Of a stretch of DNA of 47,993 bases, positions 7,762 through 15,874 are shown one piece after another. Location: assembly GCF_003426775.1 (NCBI RefSeq), contig NZ_QJUG01000041.1, positions 1-47,993 of the forward strand, in the 5' to 3' direction. The translations under genes were made by a program, and so were the position numbers. The notes below the pieces were generated by a model that did no database searches, was not told the DNA's origin, and was given only the letters and a program-made list of their open reading frames with translations. This DNA is from Allorhizocola rhizosphaerae. GTDB lineage: Bacteria > Actinomycetota > Actinomycetes > Mycobacteriales > Micromonosporaceae. Positions within the stretch are counted from its first letter, which is position 1. Every line of letters begins with the position of its first letter.

Positions 7762-8529
7762 GTGCCCCGACATCGACGGAGTCTCCGGCATTCCATGCAG
7801 CGGCAGTGGCCGGATCGCTTCGCGCCCGACCACGACCGCGCCACGAGCACGGCTTCGCCTGAAGAAACTGTGTCTTCCGCCCAGCCGCGCAGCAAGTCGC
7901 GCAGCAACAGGAAGCGACAGCTGGGCATCAGGATCGCGGCGATGCTGACCCTCGTGATGGGAGTGACCGGCGGGCTCTTCCTGGATGACGAGAACGACAA
8001 AGCGCAACAAGCAGAAGCCGTCGCCCATCTTCAGGCCTACGCCGACGCCGAGCACACCGAGCAGGGCCTGCTCGCCGAGCAGAAGTCGCGATGGGCCAAG
8101 GAGAACGCCATCGAACAGGCGCGCCTGGCGGCGGAGGCCGAGCGGCAGCGCGCCGCCGAGGAAGCGGCGCGCAAGAAGCGGACCACACCGCCGAAGTTCG
8201 GGCCGATTCCCGAGAGCTGTCAGACGTTCAGCGGCAACCGTGCCATCGGGTGCACGCTGATGCTGCAGGCGGGGTTCGGGCTGGACCAGATGCCGTGCCT
8301 GGACAAGCTGTGGACAAAGGAATCCGGTTGGAACCACCTGGCCTACAACAAGTCGTCGGGCGCCCAGGGCATCCCGCAGGCGCGGCCCGGCAGCAAGATG
8401 GCCAAGTTCGGCGACGACTGGGAGACCAACCCGGCCACGCAGATCAAGTGGGGCCTCGACTACATCAAGAGCCGCTACGACACACCCTGCGGCGCTTGGC
8501 AGAACTTCCTCAACTCGGGTTGGTACTAA
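7762..8529 (+). CDS. Lytic transglycosylase domain protein (peptidoglycan hydrolase)
   Basis: Exported wall enzyme of 255 aa. A long basic N-terminal region precedes one hydrophobic segment (IRIAAMLTLVMGVTGGLFL, ~residues 56-74), then an Ala/Glu/Arg-rich coiled coil (~80-145) and a C-terminal SLT/Rpf-like catalytic domain (~150-255). The catalytic Glu is in TKESGWNHLAYN, followed by SSGAQGIPQA and NPATQIKWGLDYI. Cysteines in PESCQTF, AIGCTLM and MPCLDKL could form disulfides. GTG 7762 is the furthest plausible start; an internal start is possible. The upstream 134 bp hold the CRP-type site, so cAMP/CRP control is the natural hypothesis. Confidence 0.85.
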   Translation: MPRHRRSLRHSMQRQWPDRFAPDHDRATSTASPEETVSSAQPRSKSRSNRKRQLGIRIAAMLTLVMGVTGGLFLDDENDKAQQAEAVAHLQAYADAEHTEQGLLAEQKSRWAKENAIEQARLAAEAERQRAAEEAARKKRTTPPKFGPIPESCQTFSGNRAIGCTLMLQAGFGLDQMPCLDKLWTKESGWNHLAYNKSSGAQGIPQARPGSKMAKFGDDWETNPATQIKWGLDYIKSRYDTPCGAWQNFLNSGWY

Positions 8530-8557
8530 AACGCACATAAAGCGGACAAGTTGCGCC

Positions 8558-8569
8558 TAACATCGCGTT
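8558..8569 (+). promoter_or_regulatory. Predicted leaderless -10 for the trypsin-like protease
   Basis: TAACAT (8558-8563) followed by six nt and ATG 8570, without a Shine-Dalgarno sequence. No good -35 is seen. Confidence 0.45.
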
Positions 8570-9334
8570 ATGCGAGCTTTGGCGACGACACTTGGCCTGG
8601 TCACGATGCTGTCCCTACAGGGGACCCCCGCGCACGCTCACCCCGACGATCCGCACATCGAGATCGTCGGGGGTGAGCAGGCGGACGGCGACGAGTTCCC
8701 GTGGGTGGTGAGGCTGTCCAACGGGTGCGCCGGCACGCTGATCCGGCCCGACCGCGTGCTCACCGCGGCGCACTGCGTCCGGCGCAGCGGTTCGCTCGTC
8801 GTCACGGTCGGCGCCGCGGACCGGTTCTCGCCCGAGAACGAGGACATCCCGAGCGCGGGTGTGCTCCAGGCCAAGGGTTTCGATTCGGTGGTCGAGGGAG
8901 ACGACTGGGCGGTGATCCGGCTCGCGTGGGCGGCCGACGTGTCAACGGTCGACCTGCCATCGGGCCCGGGTCTGGACAACGGCACCTTCACGGTCGTCGG
9001 ATGGGGCGCGACATGGGAGGGGATGAAGACCCAGCAAAGGTATCTACGACGCGTGAACGTCTCCTTCGTACCGGATGAAAAATGCCAAGACCTCTACAGG
9101 AGGCAGGGGTACCGGATCGTGGCCTCCGACATGCTGTGTGCCGGCGACACGGAGCACGGCGGCAAGGACAGTTGCCAGGGCGACTCGGGCGGGCCGCTGC
9201 TGCGCCGGCACGACAACCGCTGGATCCAGGTCGGGATCGTCAGCTGGGGCGTGGGCTGTGCGCGGCGGGATGCGCCCGGCGTCTACACCCAGGTGTCCCA
9301 CTTCGTGGGCGAAATCCGGGGCGCGATGGCCTAG
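8570..9334 (+). CDS. Secreted trypsin-like serine protease (S1A)
   Basis: Secreted zymogen of 254 aa. A signal peptide ending near PAHAH is followed by a short pro-segment and the activation sequence IVGGEQADGDEFPWVV. His57 is in VLTAAHC, Asp102 in EGDDWAVIRL and Ser195 in KDSCQGDSGGPLL. The Asp at the S1-pocket position (189) in KDSCQGD predicts cleavage after Arg/Lys. Cysteine pairs are typical of chymotrypsin-fold enzymes. Streptomyces trypsins are close relatives in layout. The gene stands alone with its own predicted leaderless promoter. Confidence 0.95.
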   Translation: MRALATTLGLVTMLSLQGTPAHAHPDDPHIEIVGGEQADGDEFPWVVRLSNGCAGTLIRPDRVLTAAHCVRRSGSLVVTVGAADRFSPENEDIPSAGVLQAKGFDSVVEGDDWAVIRLAWAADVSTVDLPSGPGLDNGTFTVVGWGATWEGMKTQQRYLRRVNVSFVPDEKCQDLYRRQGYRIVASDMLCAGDTEHGGKDSCQGDSGGPLLRRHDNRWIQVGIVSWGVGCARRDAPGVYTQVSHFVGEIRGAMA

Positions 9335-9368
9335 ACGCCTTGAGAAAGCGGGATCAAGTAAGCCACGA

Positions 9369-9404
9369 TTGAGTCGTCAGGTTTCCCAGGCTAGGTTTGC
9401 CGCC
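9369..9404 (+). promoter_or_regulatory. Sigma70-type promoter, predicted leaderless
   Basis: TTGAGT (9369-9374), a 17-bp spacer and TAGGTT (9392-9397) form a good -35/-10 pair. The ATG at 9405 begins 8 nt after the -10 ends, so the transcript should have essentially no leader. Confidence 0.6.
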
Positions 9405-10355
9405 ATGAGCGACGTCGATATCGCGATCATCGGGGCGGGGCCCACCGGGCTCTTCGCCGCCTATTATGCTGGTTTTCGCGGTCTGTCCACAGTGGTGATC
9501 GATACCCTCCCCGAGGTCGGCGGCCAGGTTACGGCGATGTACCCGGAAAAGCTGATCTTCGATGTCGGTGGGTTCCCGCAGGTGCTCGGGCGCGATCTGA
9601 TCACCAATCTGGTCGAGCAGGCCGCCCAGTACAACCCCTCGTACCGGCTGGGCGTCCAGGCCAAGACACTGTCCTATGCCGACGGTCTGCCGGTGCTCGG
9701 CCTCGACGACGGCGCCGAGCTGCGCTGCGGATCGGTCATCATCACCGGTGGGCTCGGCTCGTTCAGCCCGCGGCCGCTGCCTGCCGCCGCCAACTTCTCC
9801 GGCGAGGGCGTGATTTTCTTTGTACCGAGCCCCGTCGCGCTCGCGGGCAAGCATGTGGTGATCGTGGGCGGTGGCGACTCGGCGTTCGACTGGGCGCTCG
9901 CGCTGGCCGACATCGCGGCGAGCGTGACGCTGGTGCACCGGCGGGACAAGTTCCGCGCACACGCCGCGACGGTCGACAAGGTCAAGGCGCTGCCCGTGCG
10001 GATCGTGGTCAACAGCCAGGTGACCAAGATCAGTGGCGGCGCCGTGGTCGAATCGGTGGAGCTCAACGGCGAGGAGACGATCCCCGCCGACTGTGTCGTT
10101 GCGGCGCTCGGCTTCACGGCAGACCTGGGCCCGCTGGCCGAGTGGGGGCTCAAGCTCGACAAGCGGCACATCCTGGTCGACTCGACCATGGCCACCAATC
10201 AGCCGCGCATCTTCGCCGCGGGCGACATCGTGGAATATCCCGGCAAGGTGCGCCTCATCGCCACCGGTTTCGGGGAGGGCGCGACGGCGGTCAACAACGC
10301 GGCGATCGTCATCGACCCGGCGGCGCACCTGTTCCCGGGTCACTCATCCGGCTGA
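9405..10355 (+). CDS. NAD(P)/FAD-dependent oxidoreductase (ferredoxin-NADP reductase, TrxB-like fold)
   Basis: Flavoprotein of 316 aa. The FAD dinucleotide motif AIIGAGPTGLFAAYYA is at residues ~6-21, the NAD(P) motif VVIVGGGDSAFDWALALA at ~150, and the second FAD motif IFAAGDI near 275. There is no CxxC active site, so it is not a thioredoxin reductase. Length and motifs fit the YumC-type ferredoxin/flavodoxin-NADP reductases. ATG 9405 is supported by the promoter placed directly before it and by the usual family N-terminus. The 3' end overlaps the convergent PfkB gene by 47 bp. Confidence 0.88.
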   Translation: MSDVDIAIIGAGPTGLFAAYYAGFRGLSTVVIDTLPEVGGQVTAMYPEKLIFDVGGFPQVLGRDLITNLVEQAAQYNPSYRLGVQAKTLSYADGLPVLGLDDGAELRCGSVIITGGLGSFSPRPLPAAANFSGEGVIFFVPSPVALAGKHVVIVGGGDSAFDWALALADIAASVTLVHRRDKFRAHAATVDKVKALPVRIVVNSQVTKISGGAVVESVELNGEETIPADCVVAALGFTADLGPLAEWGLKLDKRHILVDSTMATNQPRIFAAGDIVEYPGKVRLIATGFGEGATAVNNAAIVIDPAAHLFPGHSSG

Positions 10356-11259
10356 GCACCTCGTCGAGGGTGGGCGGGTCGGCGCCGACGCGGGTGCAGG
10401 TGAGGGCGGCTGCCGTGCAGGCAAACTCATACAGGTCGTCGCGGCCGGCGTCGAGCCCCGCGAGCAGCGCGCCGGTCGCCGTGTCGCCCGCGCCGATGGT
10501 GTCGACGGCCGACACGACGGGCGCGGGCACGTGCTCGATGCCGTCCTCGGTGAGCGCGGTCGCGCCGGCGGCTCCGGCGGTGAGCAGGATCAGCCGCTTG
10601 CCGGGCAGCCAGCGCTTGGCCGTGTCCAGGGCGGCGACGGTCGGATAGGCGAGCTCCAGGTCCTGCTCACTCACCCGGATCACGTGGGCCAGCGCGGCCA
10701 GGCGTTCGAGCCGCACGAGGGAGTCGGGCCGGGCCAGGGCGACGGGGCGCAGGTTAGGGTCGAAGCTGATGATGCAGCGGTCGCGGTGCTCGGCCGCCCA
10801 TCGCTCGATCGCGTCGGCACCGGGCGGTAGGAAGGCGGCCAGCGATCCAATGTGGATGGTCGTGCCCGGGTCGAGCTTGGGTAGCTCGTGGAAGCGCCAG
10901 CCGAAGTCGGCCGCACCGGACAGCCAGAAGTCATACGCCGCCTCGCCATCGGGGTCGACGTTGGCCAGGGCGAGCGCGGATGGCTGCGCGGTGGTTTTGA
11001 GGAACGAAGTGTCCACACCGGACAGTGCGAGACGGTTGCGGAACGCCTGCCCGAAGCTGTCCCGGCCGAGCCGGGCAACCATCGCCACGCGGGCGCCCAG
11101 CCGGGCGGCGGCGATCGCGGTGGTGGCGGGGCCACCGCCGAGCGCGGCGCGCAATAGCCCATCCCCGGCGGGCACCAGATCGACAACCTGCTCGCCGGCG
11201 ACGACAATCCTGGGCCCTTCGTCAATGGCCGCCCGGTCCGGGTCCGTGGCTGGGATCAT
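10309..11259 (-). CDS. PfkB family carbohydrate kinase
   Basis: Ribokinase-fold sugar kinase of 316 aa. The N-terminal substrate region contains LGGGPATTAIAAARLGARVAMV; the C-terminal signature AVDTIGAGDTATGALLAGL carries the catalytic Asp and the anion-hole GAGD. Overall layout is fructokinase-like, but the sugar cannot be assigned. No sugar transporter or catabolic operon adjoins it. TAGGGT at 11271-11266 (minus strand) lies six nt before its ATG. The last 16 codons overlap the end of the convergent oxidoreductase gene. Confidence 0.9.
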   Translation of the reverse strand: MIPATDPDRAAIDEGPRIVVAGEQVVDLVPAGDGLLRAALGGGPATTAIAAARLGARVAMVARLGRDSFGQAFRNRLALSGVDTSFLKTTAQPSALALANVDPDGEAAYDFWLSGAADFGWRFHELPKLDPGTTIHIGSLAAFLPPGADAIERWAAEHRDRCIISFDPNLRPVALARPDSLVRLERLAALAHVIRVSEQDLELAYPTVAALDTAKRWLPGKRLILLTAGAAGATALTEDGIEHVPAPVVSAVDTIGAGDTATGALLAGLDAGRDDLYEFACTAAALTCTRVGADPPTLDEVLSRMSDPGTGAPPGR

Positions 11260-11271
11260 GGCGTAACCCTA
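11260..11271 (-). promoter_or_regulatory. Predicted leaderless -10 for the PfkB kinase
   Basis: On the minus strand TAGGGT (11271-11266) is followed by TACGCC and ATG 11259. The hexamer overlaps the stop codon of the adjacent TetR remnant. Confidence 0.5.
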
Positions 11272-11460
11272 TAGGCCGATGTGTCGCGCCATAACCCTCG
11301 GCTGGTAGCCGAACAGCTCCGGGCGGCCATGCTCGATCACGTTGTGGAACCTGCCGAACAGCTCGAAGTTGACCACGCCGAACAGGTGCACCCATGCGGT
11401 GATGCCCTTGAGGAGATGGTGGTTCGGAGTGGGGACCTGGAAGCCGGCGAGCTGACGCAT
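11269..11460 (-). pseudogene. TetR family regulator, C-terminal remnant
   Basis: About 63 residues on the minus strand match the ligand-binding C-terminus of TetR regulators: HHLLKGITAWVHLFGVVNFE followed by LFGRFHNVIEHG. The N-terminal HTH is missing. The frame stays open upstream, but there it becomes an Arg/Ala-rich shadow of the DUF4245 gene. No start codon with a ribosome binding site is evident, so this is a truncated, probably non-functional relic. It sits directly upstream of the PfkB kinase on the same strand. Confidence 0.6.
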
Positions 11461-11498
11461 CAGACGTTTGGGCTCAAGCCGACGCCGCTGCCGACTCG

Positions 11499-11981
11499 CT
11501 AGCCGCCCTCGCCGACGCTTACCGGAATCGGTAGCAGCTTGGCCAACGGTGCCACGTCGGCCCCGGCGGTCACCAGCATCACGGTCATGTCTGCGCTGCG
11601 CCCGACATAGTGCCGTTCGGCGGGCCGCGGCAGCTCGCCGCGCCCCTGGACGAGCTGGACACCCTGTTGGTCCTGGTTCAAATAACCGATTCTGAGGTAC
11701 CCATCGCGGAAATGGGCCGACACGATGAACCACCCCTGCGGTGCGGTCGCTGGCGGCAGCTGGGTCAGCCCGGCGCGCTGCGCGCTCCCGATGGCCTCCG
11801 ACGGATCGACCGTCACCACCGTGTCGCCGCCGTAGAGCGTGCGATACATCCACACGACCGCGAAGACCGGGATCAGCAGCACGAGCAGGGAGATGGCCAT
11901 GTCGCGGGGCCTGCGGGTCTTGGGCGCCGGGGCGGTGTCGGGTGCCTCGGGAGCCGGGGAAGCCTCTGGTGCTGCGGTCAC
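11499..11981 (-). CDS. DUF4245 domain-containing membrane protein
   Basis: Membrane-anchored protein of 160 aa. A Pro/Ala-rich cytoplasmic N-terminus (EASPAPEAPDTAPAPKTRR) precedes one TM helix (MAISLLVLLIPVFAVVWMY); an extracytoplasmic domain with GWFIVSAHFRDGYLRIGY, HYVGRSADMTVMLV and LLPIPV follows. DUF4245 has no known function but is commonly found divergent from glpX in actinobacteria, as here. GTG 11981 is chosen because TAACCT (11994-11989, minus strand) lies seven nt before it. The longer frame to 12104 would run into the glpX promoter. Confidence 0.85.
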   Translation of the reverse strand: MTAAPEASPAPEAPDTAPAPKTRRPRDMAISLLVLLIPVFAVVWMYRTLYGGDTVVTVDPSEAIGSAQRAGLTQLPPATAPQGWFIVSAHFRDGYLRIGYLNQDQQGVQLVQGRGELPRPAERHYVGRSADMTVMLVTAGADVAPLAKLLPIPVSVGEGG

Positions 11982-11994
11982 GACATCGAGGTTA
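11982..11994 (-). promoter_or_regulatory. Predicted leaderless -10 for the DUF4245 gene
   Basis: Minus-strand TAACCT (11994-11989) followed by seven nt and GTG 11981. Confidence 0.45.
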
Positions 11995-12067
11995 ACGCCT
12001 CGCCCGGCGGTGGCCGCGATCCGATCCGCCCGAACGAGCGTTAATGACGGTATGCCAGGATAAGACC

Positions 12068-13060
12068 ATGCGCACACCTCAAGATCTGGACCGTAACCTG
12101 GCACTTGATCTCGTCCGGGTGACCGAAGCGGCGGCCATGGCCGCGGGCCGCTGGGTGGGCCGGGGTGAGAAGGAGGCGGGCGACGGCGCGGCCGTCGACG
12201 CGATGCGCAAGCTGATCAACTCGTTGCCGATGCGCGGCACGGTGGTCATCGGCGAGGGTGAGAAGGACAACGCGCCCATGCTCTACAACGGTGAGCAGGT
12301 GGGCGACGGCACCGGTCCCGAGGTGGACGTGGCCGTCGACCCGATCGATGGCACGACGCTCATGAGCAAGGGCATGCCCAACGCGCTTTCCGTGCTCGCC
12401 GTGTCCGAACGGGGGTCGATGTTCGACCCGAGCGCTGTGTTCTACATGGAGAAGCTGGCGGTCGGCGCCGAGTATGCGGATGTCGTGGACATCACGGCCG
12501 GGGCGACCGAAAACCTGCGCCGGATCGCGGCGGTGAAGAAATCACGCGTCTCGGATGTGATCGTGTGCGTGCTCGACCGGCCGCGGCACGCCGAGCTGGT
12601 GCAGGAGATTCGCGAGGCGGGCGCGCGCATCCAGTTCATCACGGATGGAGACATCGCGGGCGCGATCTACGCGGCGCGCGAGCAGTCGCCGGTGGACGTG
12701 CTGATGGGCATCGGCGGCACGCCGGAGGGCATCACGGCCGCGTGCGCGCTCAAGTGCCTGGGCGGCGTGATGCAGGGGCGGCTGTGGCCGCGCGACGCGG
12801 CGGAGCGCGAAAAGGCGCTGGCGGCCGGGCACGACCTGCAGCGGGTGCTCACGACCGACGACCTGGTGTCGGGGGAAAACGCATTCTTCGTGGCGACCGG
12901 GGTCACGTCCGGTGAGATGCTGCGCGGCGTGCGCTATCGGGACGGGAGCGTGTACACGCAGTCGATCGTCATGCGGTCCAAGTCGGGGACGGTCCGGGTT
13001 ATCGACTCTTATCACCGCCTGGAGAAGTTGGCCCGGTACTCCCTCGTCGATTTCGATTGA
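12068..13060 (+). CDS. glpX: Class II fructose-1,6-bisphosphatase
   Basis: GlpX-type FBPase of 330 aa, the gluconeogenic phosphatase of most actinobacteria, hydrolysing fructose 1,6-bisphosphate to fructose 6-phosphate. Metal-binding motifs are present: [45 protein letters not shown] and GIGGTPEGI. The catalytic Asp/Thr region (DPIDGTT) is intact. ATG 12068 has a weak AGGA seven nt upstream; TTAATG near 12041 could be its -10. It is divergent from DUF4245. Its stop overlaps the TTG start of the DMT gene, suggesting coupling. Confidence 0.96.
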   Translation: MRTPQDLDRNLALDLVRVTEAAAMAAGRWVGRGEKEAGDGAAVDAMRKLINSLPMRGTVVIGEGEKDNAPMLYNGEQVGDGTGPEVDVAVDPIDGTTLMSKGMPNALSVLAVSERGSMFDPSAVFYMEKLAVGAEYADVVDITAGATENLRRIAAVKKSRVSDVIVCVLDRPRHAELVQEIREAGARIQFITDGDIAGAIYAAREQSPVDVLMGIGGTPEGITAACALKCLGGVMQGRLWPRDAAEREKALAAGHDLQRVLTTDDLVSGENAFFVATGVTSGEMLRGVRYRDGSVYTQSIVMRSKSGTVRVIDSYHRLEKLARYSLVDFD

Positions 13061-13959
13061 AATTGAACAAACTGAGTGGGCTCGCCCTCGCGGTGCTGGC
13101 GGGCGCGGGCACGGCGGTGCAGGCTCGGATCAACGGTGAGCTCGGGCGCAGGCTCGGCGACGGGATAGCGGCGGCGACCATCTCGTTCGGGGTGGGGATG
13201 GTCATCCTGATCTGCATGCTGCCGTGGATCCTGCCCGGCCTGCGCAAGGTGCGGGTGGCGCTGCGCGCCGGGACACTGCGCTGGTGGCAGATGCTGGGCG
13301 GGTTGTGCGGTGCGTTTCTGGTTGCCACGCAGGGCCTGACGGTCGCATCGATTGGCGTCGCCGTGTTCACGGTGGCGGTGGTGGCCGGACAGTCGGCGTC
13401 GAGCCTGGCGGTCGATCGGGCGGGGCTCGCACCCGGCGGTGCGCATCCTGTCACGTTCAACCGCGGGCTGGCCGCGATCCTGTGCGTGATCGCGGTCGTG
13501 ATCGCGGTCGGCGACCGGCTCGGCGATGCCCGTGCGATCGGCCTTGCGGTGCTTCCGGCGCTCGCGGGCATCGGGATCGCGTGGCAGCAGGGCATGAACG
13601 GCTTCGTCCGCCAGGCCGCCGACGGTGCGTTGCCGGCCACCTTCGTGAACTTCGCCGTCGGCACCATCGCCCTCGTCGTGGTCATGCTTTTTCATCGGGT
13701 ACCCGCTACGCTGCCCACCGAGCCGTGGCTGTACCTGGGTGGGCCGCTCGGCATCGCGTTCATCGCCGTGGCGGCCGCGATTGTGCGGCGCATCGGCGTA
13801 CTGCTGTTGGGCTTGGGCACGATCGCGGGCCAGATCTCAGGCGCGCTTGTCATCGACAGCGTGGCCCCAACCGCGGGCCGGCCCGACCTGCTCACGTTCC
13901 TCGGCGCCACACTCGCCCTCGTCGCGGTTGCCCTCGCCACCCGCCCTCAACGCCCATGA
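13057..13959 (+). CDS. DMT family transporter (YdcZ/DUF606-like)
   Basis: Polytopic membrane protein of 300 aa with about ten TM segments in two related halves, each opening similarly: [20 protein letters not shown] and [20 protein letters not shown]. The repeated V/W-Q-x-x-x-N-G motif is typical of the YdcZ (DUF606) branch of the drug/metabolite transporters. The substrate is unknown. The start is TTG 13057 (overlapping the glpX stop) or TTG 13063; both are weak, so translation is probably coupled to glpX. No regulatory site of its own is apparent. Confidence 0.85.
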   Translation: MKLNKLSGLALAVLAGAGTAVQARINGELGRRLGDGIAAATISFGVGMVILICMLPWILPGLRKVRVALRAGTLRWWQMLGGLCGAFLVATQGLTVASIGVAVFTVAVVAGQSASSLAVDRAGLAPGGAHPVTFNRGLAAILCVIAVVIAVGDRLGDARAIGLAVLPALAGIGIAWQQGMNGFVRQAADGALPATFVNFAVGTIALVVVMLFHRVPATLPTEPWLYLGGPLGIAFIAVAAAIVRRIGVLLLGLGTIAGQISGALVIDSVAPTAGRPDLLTFLGATLALVAVALATRPQRP

Positions 13960-14041
13960 GCCGCTTAGCCTGCCGGCCCGCCCACGGGCCGCTTAGCCTG
14001 CCGGCCCGCCCACGAGCCGCTTAGCCGGCCGGCCCACGGGA
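13958..14041. repeat. 28-bp tandem repeat, three copies, with hairpin
   Basis: A 28-bp unit containing CCGCTTAGCC and GCCGGCCC repeats at 13958-13985, 13986-14013 and 14014-14041; the third copy is degenerate. The junction of copies one and two forms GGCCCG-CCCA-CGGGCC (13975-13990), a perfect 6-bp GC stem. It begins at the stop of the DMT gene and could act as its terminator. Confidence 0.8.
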
Positions 14042-14294
14042 CGCGCGCAGTCGCCTTCGCCGACGGGCAGGTGCCGCTGCCGAACAGGTTGCGCGACCGG
14101 GCGACCGCCGCCCGGTGCTCCCAGCTCGTGCCGCCCTCCGCGGTGAGCAGGTGGTACCACACCGAGCGTTTCCACAGGCACGGGCGCCTCTGCCTTGGCG
14201 GCGATGGACTTGACTGCGGGCGTGGCAGGGCCCACGCACATTGCCGTTTCGCGGGTAGGAGGTGTCCTGATTCGGCCTTGTCGTCAATGGACGG
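14042..14294. other. Non-coding or decayed stretch between DMT transporter and xseB
   Basis: With the repeat at 13958-14041 this makes about 335 bp without a supported gene. The minus strand holds a short frame (13965-14162) with gene-like composition around WYHLLTAEGGTSWEHRAAV and SRNLFGSGTC, but it runs into the repeats and matches no family I recognise. It may be a remnant. Confidence 0.3.
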
Positions 14295-14492
14295 TCAGTC
14301 GGTGGCCGGCTTGGTCGCGGCATCGAGGCGGGCGCGGGCACCGTCGAGGCGCGCCTGGCAGATGGCCGCGAGCTGCTCGCCGCGCTCCCACAGCGCCAAG
14401 GCTTCCTCCAGCGTGCCGCCGCCCGACTCAAGCTTCGTCACGACCTCGGCCAGCTCGGCCCGGGCCGCCTCATAGGACAGGTCCTCACTCAC
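14295..14492 (-). CDS. xseB: Exodeoxyribonuclease VII small subunit
   Basis: Short helical protein of 65 aa that binds XseA to form ExoVII, a metal-independent single-strand exonuclease. The family motif is clear: LSYEAARAELAEVVTKLES, GGTLEEALALWERGEQL and CQARLDGARARLDAA. GTG 14492 is chosen because the conserved region begins a few residues later; the frame extends to 14531 without a better start. It lies 152 bp downstream of xseA on the same strand, an unusually long gap for this pair. Confidence 0.92.
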   Translation of the reverse strand: MSEDLSYEAARAELAEVVTKLESGGGTLEEALALWERGEQLAAICQARLDGARARLDAATKPATD

Positions 14493-14643
14493 GCCAACAC
14501 CACCATCACTCCCTGCGCCACACCGCGCCACAGTCTGGCACTCCGACGAACCGCGCCATCAAACGCAACCCGCGGGCGCGACGGGGCCACGGCTGCCGCG
14601 CCGTCGGATGCGGTGCGCCGGCGGGCGGGGCCGGGGCGTGTGG
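14493..14643. other. xseA-xseB intergenic gap
   Basis: This 151-bp GC-rich gap separates two subunit genes that usually overlap or nearly touch. No ORF or clear terminator was recognised; CGCCGG runs could form weak hairpins. Confidence 0.4.
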
Positions 14644-15852
14644 TCATGACGTCACCATAGCGGCAAGCTCGCCCTTGGCCAGCCGGACCCGCAGCGCATC
14701 GCCGTTGCTCGCCTTGGCCGCGTCGGTGAGCACATGCCCATCGCTGGTCTGCACAATCGCATAACCCCGGCTGAGTGTCGCGCCGGGCGAAAGCCCCCGC
14801 AATCGCGCCAGCGTATGCGCCAGGTCGCTGTCGGCCCTGCTCAGTCTAAAGTCGACGATCCGGCGCAGCCGGTCGACCGCGTGGTGCAGGTCGGCTTCGA
14901 GCCGATCCACCAGCGCGTGCGGATTGGCCAGGGAGGGCCGGCTGCGGATGGAGTCGAGCCGCTGCTGCTCGCGGTCGATGCGGTGGCGCAGCGCCTGGGT
15001 GAGCCGGGAACGGGCCTGCGCCATGAGCCGGAGCTCGTCGCCCAGATCAGGTACGACCCGCTTGGCCGCATCTGTAGGCGTCGACGCGCGCATGTCGGCC
15101 ACCCAGTCGACCAGCGGGGTGTCGGGCTCGTGCCCGATGGCGGAGATGACCGGCGTGCGGCAGGCGAACACGGCCCGGCACAGCGCCTCATCGCTGAACG
15201 GCAGCAGATCCTCCACCGAGCCGCCGCCCCGCGCGAGGATGATGACGTCAACCGATTCGTCCGCATCGAGGGTCTGCAATGCGCCAATGATGGACGGCGC
15301 TGCCGTCGGCCCCTGCACTGTGACGTTGAGCACGCGAAAGTCGACCGCCGGCCAGCGACGCTTGGCATTTGTCAGCACATCGCGCTCGGCCGCGCTGGCG
15401 CGCGCCGTGATCAGCCCGATGCGGTGCGGCAGGAACGGTGGCCTGCGCTTGCGCCGCGGGTCGAACAGCCCTTCGGCGGCGAGCAACTGCTTGAGCTGCT
15501 CCAGCCGGGCCAGCAGCTCACCCAGCCCGACCAGCCGCACCTGATCGGCGCGCAACGAAAGCGTGCCGCGCTGGGCGAACCACTCGGGCCGGGCATGCGC
15601 CACGATCCGCGCGCCCTCCTGCAGGTTGGGCGCGCCGCTGTCGAGCACGTCACGGTTGGCGGTCAGGGTGAGGCTCAGATCGGCGCTCGGGTCGCGCAGC
15701 GTGACGAACACCGTGCTCGACCCAGGCCGCCGCGACAGCTGCGCCACCTGGCCGTCCACCCACACCCAGCCGAGCTTGCCGATCCATGAACTAATTTTCT
15801 GACTGACCACCCGAACGGGCCATGGCTGCTCCGCTGTGCTCTGTTCGCTCAC
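14644..15852 (-). CDS. xseA: Exodeoxyribonuclease VII large subunit
   Basis: Catalytic subunit of ExoVII, 402 aa, degrading single-stranded DNA from both ends. The N-terminal OB-fold is VWVDGQVAQLSRRPGSSTVF through LSLRADQVRLVGLGEL; the catalytic domain holds PHRIGLITARASAAERDVL, IILARGGGSVEDLLPFSDE and ISAIGHEPDTPLVDWVADM, and a long coiled coil follows (~270-345). The C-terminal LSRGYAIVQTSDG closes the family pattern. GTG 15852 is supported by TATCCT six nt upstream. It is divergent from ispH across only 22 bp. Confidence 0.96.
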   Translation of the reverse strand: MSEQSTAEQPWPVRVVSQKISSWIGKLGWVWVDGQVAQLSRRPGSSTVFVTLRDPSADLSLTLTANRDVLDSGAPNLQEGARIVAHARPEWFAQRGTLSLRADQVRLVGLGELLARLEQLKQLLAAEGLFDPRRKRRPPFLPHRIGLITARASAAERDVLTNAKRRWPAVDFRVLNVTVQGPTAAPSIIGALQTLDADESVDVIILARGGGSVEDLLPFSDEALCRAVFACRTPVISAIGHEPDTPLVDWVADMRASTPTDAAKRVVPDLGDELRLMAQARSRLTQALRHRIDREQQRLDSIRSRPSLANPHALVDRLEADLHHAVDRLRRIVDFRLSRADSDLAHTLARLRGLSPGATLSRGYAIVQTSDGHVLTDAAKASNGDALRVRLAKGELAAMVTS

Positions 15853-15874
15853 GCACCGAGGATAGAATCACCGT
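15853..15874. promoter_or_regulatory. Overlapping divergent leaderless promoters of xseA and ispH
   Basis: Minus-strand TATCCT (15864-15859) is six nt from the xseA GTG, and plus-strand TAGAAT (15863-15868) is six nt from the ispH GTG. The two hexamers share positions 15863-15864, so the strands compete for the same melted region. Confidence 0.6.
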
